From assembly GCF_017357865.1 (NCBI RefSeq), contig NZ_CP060096.1, positions 930,001-994,000 on the forward strand: a stretch of DNA of 64,000 nucleotides. The letters run 5' to 3'. The translations under genes were made by a program, and so were the position numbers. Positions 53,446 through 62,728 of this stretch are shown piece after piece; within the stretch, counting starts at the first letter, position 1, and each line of letters opens with the position of its first letter. The notes under the pieces are model-generated. The model was not told the origin of the DNA, did not search any database, and saw only the letters and a list, made by a program, of their open reading frames with translations. Origin of the DNA: Aceticella autotrophica. GTDB taxonomy: Bacteria; Bacillota; Thermoanaerobacteria; Thermoanaerobacterales; Thermoanaerobacteraceae.

Positions 53446-55008
53446 ATGGTTTATATATATGATTCGGTTCTTAGAGATGGAGCACAGTCTGAAGGAATTT
53501 CATATACTGTTGATGATAAATTGAAAATAGCAATGAAGCTTGATGAATTTGGAGTAAGTTATATTGAGGCAGGAAATCCCGGTTCAAATCCAAAGGACGC
53601 AGAATTTTTTAAAAGAATAAAAAATGTAAAATTTAAAAATTCAAAAATCGTAGCATTTGGCAGCACAAGAAGACCTAAGATTAACGTTGAAGACGATGCT
53701 AATATTCAGGCATTATTAGATTCAGGTGTATCAACTATATGCATATTTGGAAAATCATGGGACTTACATGTTTCTGATGTCTTAAGAACATCTCTGGAAG
53801 AAAATTTAAATATGATTTATGATACTGTTAAATTTCTTACATCAAAGGGCTTTGAAGTATTTTTTGATGCGGAGCATTTTTTTGATGGATATAAGGCAAA
53901 TTCAGATTATGCTCTTAAAACGCTAAAAACTGCATATGATGCGGGAGCAGGTTTTGCTGTTTTATGTGATACGAATGGGGGCAGTTTTCCGGATGAGGTC
54001 TATGAAATTGTTAAAAGTGCAAAAAAATTTATAGATATTCCCTTAGGTATACATGCTCATAATGATTCTGAATTGGCGGTAGCAAATTCAATTGCTGCTG
54101 TTAAAGCAGGGGCTTCGATGGTACAAGGTTGTATGAATGGAATAGGTGAAAGAATAGGCAATGCTAATTTATGTTCAATAATTCCAGCATTACAGATAAA
54201 GCTACATTATAAGTGTATTCCTGAAGAAAATCTAAAATTATTAACAGAGGTTTCAAAATTTATTAGTGAAATAATCAATGTACAGCATGATTCAAGATTA
54301 CCTTATGTCGGGGAAAGCGCTTTTGCCCATAAAGGTGGAATGCATATTGATGCGGTTTTAAAAAATAGTAAGACATATGAACATATTGATCCGGAGCTTG
54401 TTGGTAATGACCGGAAGATATTAATGTCAGAAGTTTCAGGTAAGAGCACTATTCTTTCAAAGATAATGGAGATAGAGCCGACTCTCACAAAGGATTCACC
54501 GGAGACAGCGATGATTATTGAAGAAATAAAGAAACTGGAATATAATGGATATAAATTTGAAGGTGCCGAAGCATCATTTTATTTATTAGTTAAAAAGTTT
54601 CTTGGAAAATTTAAAAAACATTTTGATATTAAATATTTTAAGGTTATTGATCAAATTCCATGGGAGAACGAGACAAGTGCAACAGCAATGGTAAAGATTT
54701 CGGTCGATGGCATAGAAGAACTTACATCGGCAGAAGGAAATGGACCTGTAAATGCTTTGGACAAGGCATTAAGAAAAGCATTAGAATTATTTTATCCGGT
54801 TTTAAAATCTGTTTCATTGACGGATTATAAGGTTAGGGTATTAAATAGTAATGGTGCAACAGGAGCAAGTGTTAGGGTTATCATTGAAAGTACAGACAAA
54901 AATATGAATTGGAGTACAATGGGTGTATCTACAAATATCATACAGGCAAGCTGGGATGCTCTTATCGATTCTATTGAGTATAAGCTTAATAAAATTGAAG
55001 ATGAATAA
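53446..55008 (+). CDS. cimA: (R)-Citramalate synthase
   Basis: CimA condenses pyruvate and acetyl-CoA to citramalate, opening the threonine-independent route to 2-oxobutanoate and isoleucine. The 520-residue protein has the LeuA-like TIM barrel with YDSVLRDGAQSEG at the start, EAGNPGSNPKD, FDAEHFFDGYK, CDTNGG, GIHAHNDSELAVANS and GCMNGIGERIGNANL. The C-terminal LeuA dimer domain follows, used for isoleucine feedback. The FDAEHFFDG form distinguishes CimA from LeuA and homocitrate synthase. ATG 53446 follows AGGGGG by 9 bases; TTG 53443 is in frame but less likely. Confidence 0.93.
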   Translation: MVYIYDSVLRDGAQSEGISYTVDDKLKIAMKLDEFGVSYIEAGNPGSNPKDAEFFKRIKNVKFKNSKIVAFGSTRRPKINVEDDANIQALLDSGVSTICIFGKSWDLHVSDVLRTSLEENLNMIYDTVKFLTSKGFEVFFDAEHFFDGYKANSDYALKTLKTAYDAGAGFAVLCDTNGGSFPDEVYEIVKSAKKFIDIPLGIHAHNDSELAVANSIAAVKAGASMVQGCMNGIGERIGNANLCSIIPALQIKLHYKCIPEENLKLLTEVSKFISEIINVQHDSRLPYVGESAFAHKGGMHIDAVLKNSKTYEHIDPELVGNDRKILMSEVSGKSTILSKIMEIEPTLTKDSPETAMIIEEIKKLEYNGYKFEGAEASFYLLVKKFLGKFKKHFDIKYFKVIDQIPWENETSATAMVKISVDGIEELTSAEGNGPVNALDKALRKALELFYPVLKSVSLTDYKVRVLNSNGATGASVRVIIESTDKNMNWSTMGVSTNIIQASWDALIDSIEYKLNKIEDE

Positions 55009-55127
55009 GTTTTTATGGAACATTAAATGGAATTAATTCATATGGTATAAGAGGTTTAATGATTTCCTCAGTATAATGTGAAATTGTAGAAATCTCATAA
55101 TGTACCATATAGGGAGTGGAATATTTT

Positions 55128-55355
55128 ATGGATGAAGTAAAGGAAAAGTTTGAAGAAGCATTGCGAACATTGAAAGAGACCGTTGATGTATCTTTTAAAA
55201 AGTATGAAAAAGATAAAACAGTAAAAAATGAGATGGTTAAAATGTGGCAGGATACGATTAGTAATTTTCTGCAATATGCTGTAAAAACCAGTGAGAAACA
55301 TCAGTCAAGGGATTTATATAGGTCAATAGCAAGAGCCTTGATTTTTGGTAAATAA
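55128..55355 (+). CDS. Small helical protein of unknown function
   Basis: A 75-residue, highly charged protein (DEVKEKFEEALRTLKETVDVSFKKYEKDK, then WQDTISNFLQYAVKTSEKHQSRDLYRSIARALIFG) looks fully alpha-helical with no signal peptide. I do not recognise the family. ATG 55128 is preferred over GTG 55116, which touches the AGGGAG ribosome site. It stands between cimA and galE and ends with a good terminator, which supports a real gene. No function is proposed. Confidence 0.6.
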   Translation: MDEVKEKFEEALRTLKETVDVSFKKYEKDKTVKNEMVKMWQDTISNFLQYAVKTSEKHQSRDLYRSIARALIFGK

Positions 55356-55364
55356 GTTTTAAAT

Positions 55365-55391
55365 GCTCAACAAATCAAGTTGGGCTTTTTT
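55365..55391 (+). terminator. Terminator after the small helical gene
   Basis: GCTCAAC pairs with GTTGGGC (one wobble) across 7 bases and is followed by TTTTTTGTTTTTT. Confidence 0.85.
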
Positions 55392-55478
55392 GTTTTTTAT
55401 CAAGAAGGATTTTTTTGTTTAATATAGAATTATGATAATATTGTATTATTAAATCTAAAAAGTAAAGGAGCAAAAAAC

Positions 55479-56465
55479 ATGTCTATTCTTGTTTGCGGTG
55501 GAGCAGGTTTTATCGGCAGTCATACCGTTTTAGAGCTTATTAATAGAGGCGAAGAAGTAGTTATAGTAGATAATCTTATTACAGGTCACAAAGAGGCTGT
55601 TCTAAGTGGAAAACTTTATATAGGCAATTTATGTGACAGTGAATTTATGGATAAGGTATTTAAAGAAAATAACATTGAAGCTGTTATTGATTTTGCAGCA
55701 TTTTCCTTAGTTTCAGAAAGTGTAAAACAACCACTTGATTATTACGAAAACAATGTTTATGGAACACTTTGCCTTTTAAAAAAAATGAAAGAATATGGTA
55801 TAAATAAAATAGTATTCTCATCAACTGCAGCAATATATGGTGAGCCTGAGTCAATTCCTATTAAAGAAGACGATAGGACACTGCCGACAAACCCCTATGG
55901 AGAAACTAAGCTGGCTGTTGAAAGGATGTTAAAATGGTGTGATAAAGCATATGGCATAAAATATGTTGCTTTGAGGTATTTTAATGTAGCAGGAGCGGAT
56001 TTGAGCGGTAGAATTGGTGAAGACCATAGACCCGAAACCCATTTAATTCCCTTAATATTACAAGTTCCATTGGGAAAAAGAGATAAAGTTACGATATTTG
56101 GTGATGATTATCCTACGAAAGATGGTACATGTATTCGTGATTATATACATGTTATAGACCTTGCCGATGCTCATATACGTGCTCTTAATAAATTAAGAAA
56201 AGACAATACAAGTACAATATATAATCTTGGGAATGGGGAAGGCTTTACAGTAAAAGAGGTAATAGATGTAGCAAGGAAGGTGACGGGGCATCCGATAACA
56301 TCAGTTGTTGCAGAAAGACGGGAAGGTGATCCTGCTAAATTAGTGGCATCTTCTGAAAAAATAATTCGAGAGCTAAAATGGATTCCAAAACATAATACGC
56401 TGGAGGAAATAATAGAAACAGCATGGAATTGGCATAAAAACCATCCCAACGGTTTTTTGCACTAA
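55479..56465 (+). CDS. galE: UDP-glucose 4-epimerase
   Basis: GalE interconverts UDP-glucose and UDP-galactose with bound NAD. The 328-residue protein has the Rossmann motif CGGAGFIGSH near residue 6, VDNLITGH, FAAFSLVSES, and the catalytic Ser and Tyr-x3-Lys in FSSTAAIYG and NPYGETKLAVERML. RYFNVAGAD and DGTCIRDYIHVIDLADAH follow. AAAGGAGCAAAAAAC lies before the ATG. It is alone between two terminators. It may serve galactose use or envelope sugars. Confidence 0.95.
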   Translation: MSILVCGGAGFIGSHTVLELINRGEEVVIVDNLITGHKEAVLSGKLYIGNLCDSEFMDKVFKENNIEAVIDFAAFSLVSESVKQPLDYYENNVYGTLCLLKKMKEYGINKIVFSSTAAIYGEPESIPIKEDDRTLPTNPYGETKLAVERMLKWCDKAYGIKYVALRYFNVAGADLSGRIGEDHRPETHLIPLILQVPLGKRDKVTIFGDDYPTKDGTCIRDYIHVIDLADAHIRALNKLRKDNTSTIYNLGNGEGFTVKEVIDVARKVTGHPITSVVAERREGDPAKLVASSEKIIRELKWIPKHNTLEEIIETAWNWHKNHPNGFLH

Positions 56466-56478
56466 ATTAATATATATT

Positions 56479-56526
56479 ATAACAAAAATACTATTAGTAA
56501 AGATTATTAATAGTATTTCTTGTTAT
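56479..56526. terminator. Bidirectional AT-rich terminator between galE and the YkoP-like gene
   Basis: An 11-bp perfect stem AAATACTATTA / TAATAGTATTT with an outer ATAACAA / TTGTTAT arm lies between two convergent genes and covers the stop of the reverse one. It is weak in GC but long. Confidence 0.55.
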
Positions 56527-57039
56527 AATGACATTTTTTGAGGTAAAATTTTTTGATTTTAATCTTTTAATACCATCTGGATGGAAAATTAAAAGAAGAA
56601 GTTTTTCATATATAGAAAATATATAACGTACCAGCGGTGATCTAATTTCTCTAATCTCAAAGCCCAATTTGTCAATGCCGCGATAAAATAAAGAATAAGC
56701 CATAAATACGTTTATATCAAAAAATTCAGGATTTTCATTGATGATTTTTTTTAACAAATGTAAGGATTTTTTCAATTCTTTAACGGCTGTTATCCCTAAG
56801 TAAACAGAAGAGCTGTTGTGAGATGAAATTTTTGAGAAAAATTTATTATTTAAATGCAATTCAATATACCTTTCACCATGTTTAAGAAGAGTGCCATCAT
56901 TTAGGGTCATATCTTTTCCACGGTATTTTTTTACAGCAATACGAAGGGCGAAATTTCCACCGTTAATATCTTGTATACCGTTAATTTTTGCAAAGAGGTC
57001 TTCCCATAAAGACCATAAATATTTAAATATATTTTTCAT
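56494..57039 (-). CDS. YkoP-like protein linked to polysaccharide deacetylase
   Basis: The protein of about 181 residues has a central DGTLLKHGERYIELHLNNKFF segment. This resembles the GD-x-ELHLDN stretch of YkoP-type domains found fused or next to Bacillus polysaccharide deacetylases. Helical remainder and basic tail have no known motif. There is no signal peptide. It overlaps the deacetylase stop by 17 bases, so the two are coupled; ATG 57039 has AAAGGGTGAT upstream. The role is unknown and the family call is by limited resemblance. Confidence 0.55.
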   Translation of the reverse strand: MKNIFKYLWSLWEDLFAKINGIQDINGGNFALRIAVKKYRGKDMTLNDGTLLKHGERYIELHLNNKFFSKISSHNSSSVYLGITAVKELKKSLHLLKKIINENPEFFDINVFMAYSLFYRGIDKLGFEIREIRSPLVRYIFSIYEKLLLLIFHPDGIKRLKSKNFTSKNVIITRNTINNLY

Positions 57040-57757
57040 TAAAATCACCCTTTGTAAAAATAAATTGATTTATATCAACTATTTTTATATTTTTTTCTTG
57101 TATGCCTTTTATTATATCTTCAAGTGCTTTAATCATGACACCGGGAGCTTTTTTATCTGATGCGATATTTGTGCTGCTGTCATGAAAGATGAGGATTTGC
57201 CCTGATTTAATTTTTTTTAATATATTTTTAACAATAATATCGGGATTTTTTACTTTCCAATCCCAACTCATATAACTCCATAAAACAATTTTCATATTGA
57301 GTTTTTTCGCAGATCTGTAAACAAATAATGTAAACAAACCCCATGGTGGTCTATAATAAGAAGGATATTTGCCAGTGATATTTTTTATAACTTCTATAGA
57401 TTTAATAAACTCATTATAAGTGGCTTTTGGACCTAAGAACCAGTTAATATGATGTTTGTATCCATGGACACCTATTTCGTGACCTGATTCAACAATTTTT
57501 TTTGATAGCTCAGGGTATTTTTCAACCTTATCTGCAAGCAGAAAAAAACATGCCTTAATTTTATATTTATCAAGTAATGAAAGAAGTATGGGTGTATATA
57601 AGGGGTCAGGACCATCATCAAAGGTTATTGATACACATGGGAAGTTTCTTTTACTTTTATATATAACATTATAATGGAATATTCGTCCAAGTAAAGTGGG
57701 AAGGAATGCAACTAATATAAGGTATATTATATAAATCTTTAACATGAATTTAAACAT
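57023..57757 (-). CDS. Membrane-anchored polysaccharide deacetylase
   Basis: The 244-residue protein has an N-terminal TM anchor (residues 5-25) and a NodB homology domain: VSITFDDGPDP near residue 42 (catalytic Asp pair), HEIGVHGYKHH near 93 (metal-ligand His), YYRPPWG near 133 and ILIFHDSS near 208. It removes acetyl groups from a surface or cortex glycan. The middle gene of a reverse operon after a SpoVD-like PBP, it may act on spore or vegetative peptidoglycan. GGGGGAAG lies 10 bases before the ATG. Confidence 0.9.
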   Translation of the reverse strand: MFKFMLKIYIIYLILVAFLPTLLGRIFHYNVIYKSKRNFPCVSITFDDGPDPLYTPILLSLLDKYKIKACFFLLADKVEKYPELSKKIVESGHEIGVHGYKHHINWFLGPKATYNEFIKSIEVIKNITGKYPSYYRPPWGLFTLFVYRSAKKLNMKIVLWSYMSWDWKVKNPDIIVKNILKKIKSGQILIFHDSSTNIASDKKAPGVMIKALEDIIKGIQEKNIKIVDINQFIFTKGDFNEKYI

Positions 57758-57813
57758 ATCTTATACTTCCCCCTTAATATTCATTATATGTGTTATTGCG
57801 AAAATTTACAAGG

Positions 57814-59472
57814 TTATTTTTCGACATTTAAGTATCTCAGCGAATTTGCCAGTATTTCTTGTGCTACAGGTGCTGCTATTTCACCACCCATGTGTCCGTT
57901 TTTTGTTGGGTTTTTAATGACGATTATTATTGCAAGTTTTGGATTATCAACAGGTGCAAAACCTGCGAAGGATGCCGTATATTTACCTGGTGAATAATTT
58001 TCCGTTGTTCCTGTTTTGCCGCCTACTGTATATCCCGGTATTTGTGCTGCTTTTCCTGTGCCTTCATCGACAACCTTTTGAAGCATATATTTTAAGGTTT
58101 TTGATGTTTTTGATGATATAACTTGTCTAACAATTTGTGGTTTACATTCCTTAATAATTTTATTATTATCTTTTATTATTTTCACAATATTTGGTTTTAC
58201 TAAATATCCACCGTTTATTGTAGCTGAAAATGCTGTTAACATTTGTAAAGGAGTAACAGCTATTCCTTGACCAAAGGAAATAGAAGCAAGGTCGATAGAA
58301 TTTACCTTTTCAGGAGGAATTATCATGCCTTTTCCTTCACCTGGAAGGTCTATGCCAGTTGGAGTACCAAAACCAAAGGCATGTATATAATCATATAATT
58401 TCTGCAAACCGAGTCTTTCTCCTATTTCCATAAAAACAGTATCGCTTGATTTTTCAACCGCCTGAGCAAAATTAATAGAACCGAGTTTTGTCCAGCTGTT
58501 TATTTTGCGGCCAGATACCATATAATATCCCGGGTCATAAAATTGTTCATCAGGTGTTGTTACTGCTTCTTCAAGTGCAGCTGAAGCAGTAACAACTTTA
58601 AAAACAGAACCTGGTTCATATATTTCGGATATTGCTGGATTTCCCCAGTATTTATTTCCATCGTTTTTGTCAGGTGAATTAGGATTAAAATCTGGTTTAT
58701 TTGATATCGCCAAAATATCACCAGTTTTTGGATTCATAACTATTGCAGATATCCCGCCGGTAGGACTGTATTTTTCATATGCTTTTTCTACAGCCTTATC
58801 TACATAACCTTGAATAACTGAGTCAATCGTTAAAACAATATCATTTCCTTTTTGCGGTTTGTATAGTTTGTTTGGCAGACCTGTAGCTGTTCCTTCTGCA
58901 TCTGTATTTGTTATTTCAAGACCGGGGATTCCTTTTAAATAATTATTACAAGAATATTCCAGCCCAAAAAGACCATCCCCATCAATACCTGTATATCCAA
59001 GGGTTTGAGAAAGCAGATTATTATCAGGATAACTGCGTATATTAGTATTTTCAACATATATTCCGGGGATATTAAGTTTTTTTATTTTATTTGCATTATC
59101 AAAAGAAATTCCTCTTGATAAAACTGACCATTCTGAACCTTTGTTTGATAGGATTTTATACAATTTATTCCTGTCAATATTCAGATATTTATATATTTCA
59201 TCAGATACCTTTCCGGGATATTTTATATATTTAGGAGATGCGAAGACATCTCCAGCAGGTATATTTGTGGCTAATATACTTCCATTAATATCATATATAG
59301 TTCCTCTTTCCGGTTTTAATACTATATAGGAAGTTGTTTGTCTTTCAACTGCCATTGCAAGTTTTCCCGACATAAATATTTGTATCCACATTAGTCTTAA
59401 TATTAGTAGAATTATTATAGCCATAAAAAACAATAAAACGAATAAAATTCGATTTTTTTTTAAGGTTGTCAT
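57814..59472 (-). CDS. SpoVD/FtsI-type class B penicillin-binding protein without PASTA domain
   Basis: The 552-residue transpeptidase has an N-terminal TM segment (residues 8-30) and a pedestal with PERGTIYDINGSILATN. Its catalytic motifs are SVFK (near residue 294), SSD (near 347) and KTGTTE (near 494). The size and motifs match SpoVD or PBP2x but no C-terminal PASTA repeat is present. It is first in an operon with deacetylase and YkoP-like genes, which suggests spore cortex or envelope work. AAGGGGAA lies upstream of the ATG. A second class B PBP is encoded at 33019-34455. Confidence 0.9.
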   Translation of the reverse strand: MTTLKKNRILFVLLFFMAIIILLILRLMWIQIFMSGKLAMAVERQTTSYIVLKPERGTIYDINGSILATNIPAGDVFASPKYIKYPGKVSDEIYKYLNIDRNKLYKILSNKGSEWSVLSRGISFDNANKIKKLNIPGIYVENTNIRSYPDNNLLSQTLGYTGIDGDGLFGLEYSCNNYLKGIPGLEITNTDAEGTATGLPNKLYKPQKGNDIVLTIDSVIQGYVDKAVEKAYEKYSPTGGISAIVMNPKTGDILAISNKPDFNPNSPDKNDGNKYWGNPAISEIYEPGSVFKVVTASAALEEAVTTPDEQFYDPGYYMVSGRKINSWTKLGSINFAQAVEKSSDTVFMEIGERLGLQKLYDYIHAFGFGTPTGIDLPGEGKGMIIPPEKVNSIDLASISFGQGIAVTPLQMLTAFSATINGGYLVKPNIVKIIKDNNKIIKECKPQIVRQVISSKTSKTLKYMLQKVVDEGTGKAAQIPGYTVGGKTGTTENYSPGKYTASFAGFAPVDNPKLAIIIVIKNPTKNGHMGGEIAAPVAQEILANSLRYLNVEK

Positions 59473-59669
59473 ATATGTATTCCCCTTAGCAAATGTTAAA
59501 TATTTTTTAATATATATTATAATTCTATATCATTATATATTTTTTTTCAATGATGTTAGATGCTTAAATGTAAATAATATTTTTATAGATTTATCTAATC
59601 AAATTTTAATGAGTATCTAATTTAAATTTAATAATAAGGGCATAAAATACTTGGCAGAGGTGAATGGAT

Positions 59670-60221
59670 ATGAATTTAATATTGTTTCATTTTTTAAATG
59701 GTTTAGCCGGACATACTATAATTATAGACAAAATTATGATTTTTTTAGCTGTCTATTCTCCGGTTGTATATGTGCTTCTTATGATTGTACAGTGGTTTTT
59801 ATGTGGTGATAAAGGGAAAAAAGCTTCTGTAGAAGCATTCTTTGCAGCGGTTATTGCAATGGCTTTGAATTTAACTATATCTAAAATTTATTTTGAGCCA
59901 AGACCGTTTGTACATCATAAAGTAAATTTGCTGGTAAACCATCCTGCTGATGCGTCATTTCCCAGTGATCATGCTGCTTTTGGTTCAGCCTTAGCATTTG
60001 CTGAGATAATGTATGATAAAGTAATAGGAAGTATTATGATGATTTTGACAATTATACTTCTTTTTGCAAGGGTGTATGTTGGGGTACATTATCCGATTGA
60101 TATGATAGGAGGATTTTTCATAGGTTATATAAGCAGCAAAATCGTAAAATATGGAAGTTTTATATTTAATCCTATTGAAACATCTGTATTAAACATGTGG
60201 CATAAGGTCTTTTCAAATTAA
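59670..60221 (+). CDS. PAP2-family phosphatase, probable undecaprenyl-diphosphatase
   Basis: The protein of about 183 residues has five to six TM helices. The PAP2 motifs are KIYFEPRP (KxxxxxxRP), PSDHA (PSGH-type) and RVYVGVHYPIDMIGG (SRxxxxxHxxxD). Members such as BcrC recycle the lipid carrier of cell-wall synthesis. ATG 59670 is preferred to 59664 because GCAGAGGTGA is then 8 bases upstream. It is divergent from the SpoVD-like operon, consistent with envelope grouping. Confidence 0.88.
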   Translation: MNLILFHFLNGLAGHTIIIDKIMIFLAVYSPVVYVLLMIVQWFLCGDKGKKASVEAFFAAVIAMALNLTISKIYFEPRPFVHHKVNLLVNHPADASFPSDHAAFGSALAFAEIMYDKVIGSIMMILTIILLFARVYVGVHYPIDMIGGFFIGYISSKIVKYGSFIFNPIETSVLNMWHKVFSN

Positions 60222-60332
60222 ATTTATTTGTATGGCTAATCGGCTTGTGTTTAAAGGCGAGATTATCAATATTTTTTTTGTATTATTAATGATATAATAT
60301 ATATTGACATATAGAAAAAAAGGGGTAGGAAT

Positions 60333-60755
60333 ATGGAAGCTGTAAATAAAGGAATAGATAAAGAGCTTTTCAATCAATTGGTAAAAATAAATTCTGAAAC
60401 CGATTATCATAAGTTAATAGGGATGGATATAGTCGAATTAGGACAGGGCTATGCTATTATGGAAGTAGAAATTAAGAATAAACATCTTAATATTTTAGGT
60501 ATTGCTCATGGGGGGGTGTTATTTTCAATCATGGATACTACTATGGCTATGGCGGCAAAAACCATAGGAAAAGATATAATATCTTTAGAAATGAATATAA
60601 ATTTTATTTCTCCGGGAAAACTAAATGATAAAATAAGAGTGGTAGGGAAGGTGATACATCCAGGCAAAAAAACGACTATTACAATATGTGATGCTTATAA
60701 TCAGCAGAATGTTCTTATTGCATCAGCAAGGCAAACATTCTATAATATGAATTAA
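60333..60755 (+). CDS. PaaI-family hotdog thioesterase
   Basis: The 140-residue single-hotdog protein has the PaaI motif HGGVLFSIMDTTMAMAAKT near residue 59 and the strand LEMNINFISPGKLNDKIRVVGKV. It hydrolyses an acyl-CoA or aryl-CoA of unknown identity. AAAAGGGGTAGG precedes the ATG. The nicotinamidase-like gene starts 34 bases after its stop in the same direction. Confidence 0.87.
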   Translation: MEAVNKGIDKELFNQLVKINSETDYHKLIGMDIVELGQGYAIMEVEIKNKHLNILGIAHGGVLFSIMDTTMAMAAKTIGKDIISLEMNINFISPGKLNDKIRVVGKVIHPGKKTTITICDAYNQQNVLIASARQTFYNMN

Positions 60756-60789
60756 ATGATGAAGTTTTTATTTGTGAGGAGGTAAAAAA

Positions 60790-61539
60790 ATGAACTTTGA
60801 TAGTTTTTTATATAATTCGAGACCATTTTTGAATTATCTCTTTGACTTTTACAGTAATCTTGACAATAGGAAACTCAGCGATATTATTAATGAAGCAGGT
60901 GGCGTAGAAAATGTTTCGATATTGGTTATTGATATGATAAATGGATTTTGTAAAATCGGACCTTTATCAAGTCCAAGGATAGGTGGAATTATTGATCCCA
61001 TCAGAAGGCTTTTGAATGCATCATACAGAATGGGAATAAATAATGTTTTTTTCATAAATGATTCACATACATCACATGCCATGGAATTTTTGGATTATCC
61101 GGAACATTGCCTTAAAGGAAGCGAAGAAACTGATATTGTTGATGAAATAAGTGAAGCGATAAAAGGAGAGCCTGTTATCTATGAAAAAAATTCTCTTAAT
61201 ATCTTTTTTGGCAATGAATTAGAAGAGGCAAATAATATATTTACAAAAAAAATAATAGAAATGCTAAAAATAGGCAAATCAACCTTTATAATTGTTGGTA
61301 ATTGTACAGACTTATGTGTATATCAGACAGCTATATCGATAAAAATGCTTGCAAATGCAAATAATCTCAAATCAAATATTATTATACCAGAAAACTGTGT
61401 TGAAACATATGATTTATCTGTTAAAGCAGCAAAATCTCTAAAAATAATGCCTCATGACGGTGACCTTATACATACAATGTTTTTATATCATATGAAATTA
61501 AACGGGATTGATATTTATAAGGATTTATTAGAGGAATAA
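60790..61539 (+). CDS. Isochorismatase-family cysteine hydrolase, nicotinamidase-like
   Basis: The 249-residue protein has VLVIDMINGF-type catalytic Asp (SILVIDMINGF near residue 44) and NDSHTSHAMEFLDYPEHCLKGSEE, which carries the DxH...H metal ligands and YPxHC of nicotinamidases. The catalytic Cys lies in VGNCTDLCVYQTA near 178. The N-terminal 40 residues are extra. It may deamidate nicotinamide for NAD salvage, but the substrate is unproven. TGAGGAGGTAAAAAA gives an excellent ribosome site. Confidence 0.85.
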   Translation: MNFDSFLYNSRPFLNYLFDFYSNLDNRKLSDIINEAGGVENVSILVIDMINGFCKIGPLSSPRIGGIIDPIRRLLNASYRMGINNVFFINDSHTSHAMEFLDYPEHCLKGSEETDIVDEISEAIKGEPVIYEKNSLNIFFGNELEEANNIFTKKIIEMLKIGKSTFIIVGNCTDLCVYQTAISIKMLANANNLKSNIIIPENCVETYDLSVKAAKSLKIMPHDGDLIHTMFLYHMKLNGIDIYKDLLEE

Positions 61540-61744
61540 TCGTTTTTTTTCGTTGGACTTGATTTTAAAATTGGAATGAGCAACCAAAGAAAATGCAGGA
61601 TAAAAATGATTTGACCTCCCGTAGGGATTTATTAGATATTTTTGTATATGATTGTTACTTCATAGGTAAAAATAAGCATATATTTTTAAGTATTTATACT
61701 TGCTTAAAGATTTTAATATTGTTTTAAAGTGATGGAGGAATTAT

Positions 61745-62728
61745 ATGAGTAAAAAAGTAGGAATACCTAAAGCACTTTTGTACTATAATTTTTATCCTGC
61801 TTGGAAGGTATTTTTTAACGAATTAGGAGCGGAGGTAATCACATCAGGAAATACATGTAAAAAAATAATTGACGATGGGGTAAAAAGCTGTGTAGATGAA
61901 GCATGTTTACCTGTCAAAGTATTTGTTGGACATGTCATCGATTTAAAAGAAAAGGGTGTTGACTACATCTTTATTCCGAGGATTGTAAGCATAGAACCGA
62001 AAAAATATTTGTGCGCCAAATTTCTCGGACTGCCTGATATGGTTAAATGTCTTGTACCGGATTTACCTGAAATAATCGATACTAAGATTGATTTATATAA
62101 AAATGATAAATCGCTGATGAGGGAAATAGTACGTACAGGGAAGAAATTTGTAAGCGATAAGGCAAAAATATATATGGGGTATTATAAAGCTCTTGAAATG
62201 CAAAATAAGTTCGAGGGAATAATGAAAATGGGTTTTTCTCCAAATGAAGCCATAAAAAGCCTTGAAGGTGAGGATGTGAAAGTAATAAATAATGGAAATT
62301 TAAAGATTGCATTGTTGGCACATTCTTATGACATTATGGATGACTACATTTGTATGGGAATTGTAGATAGATTGCGAGAAATGGGAGCATTTGTTTATAC
62401 CATAGAAATGATAGAAAAAAATAAAATTGAAATGGGAGTTAGAAAATTACCCAAAGATTCTTTTTGGACATATGGACATGATATTTTGGGTGCAGGTCAA
62501 TATTTTCTTGACAATAAAAATGTAGATGGAGTAATAACTGTATCAGCTTTTGGCTGTGGACCTGATTCGTTGATAGAGGACCTTTTAGAAAGATACTACA
62601 AAAGAGATGGCAAAATTCCTTTTATGTCATTAACAATTGATGAGCATACGGGTGAAGCAGGTATACTTACAAGGCTTGAAGCATTTATGGATTTATTAAG
62701 GTGGAAAAAAGGAGAGATTGTTATATGA
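61745..62728 (+). CDS. 2-Hydroxyacyl-CoA dehydratase activase-related protein (DUF2229-like)
   Basis: The 327-residue protein starts KKVGIPKALLYYNFYPAWKVFFNELGAEV and continues CVDEACLPVKVFVGHV, CGPDSLIEDL and TIDEHTGEAGILTRLEAFMDLL. These features match the acyl-CoA dehydratase activase-related family, which shares the HgdB/BcrC-type fold with Fe-S cysteines. Such proteins are widespread in clostridia and their role is not settled. TGGAGGAATTAT precedes the ATG. The next, related gene overlaps its stop by ATGA. Confidence 0.82.
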   Translation: MSKKVGIPKALLYYNFYPAWKVFFNELGAEVITSGNTCKKIIDDGVKSCVDEACLPVKVFVGHVIDLKEKGVDYIFIPRIVSIEPKKYLCAKFLGLPDMVKCLVPDLPEIIDTKIDLYKNDKSLMREIVRTGKKFVSDKAKIYMGYYKALEMQNKFEGIMKMGFSPNEAIKSLEGEDVKVINNGNLKIALLAHSYDIMDDYICMGIVDRLREMGAFVYTIEMIEKNKIEMGVRKLPKDSFWTYGHDILGAGQYFLDNKNVDGVITVSAFGCGPDSLIEDLLERYYKRDGKIPFMSLTIDEHTGEAGILTRLEAFMDLLRWKKGEIVI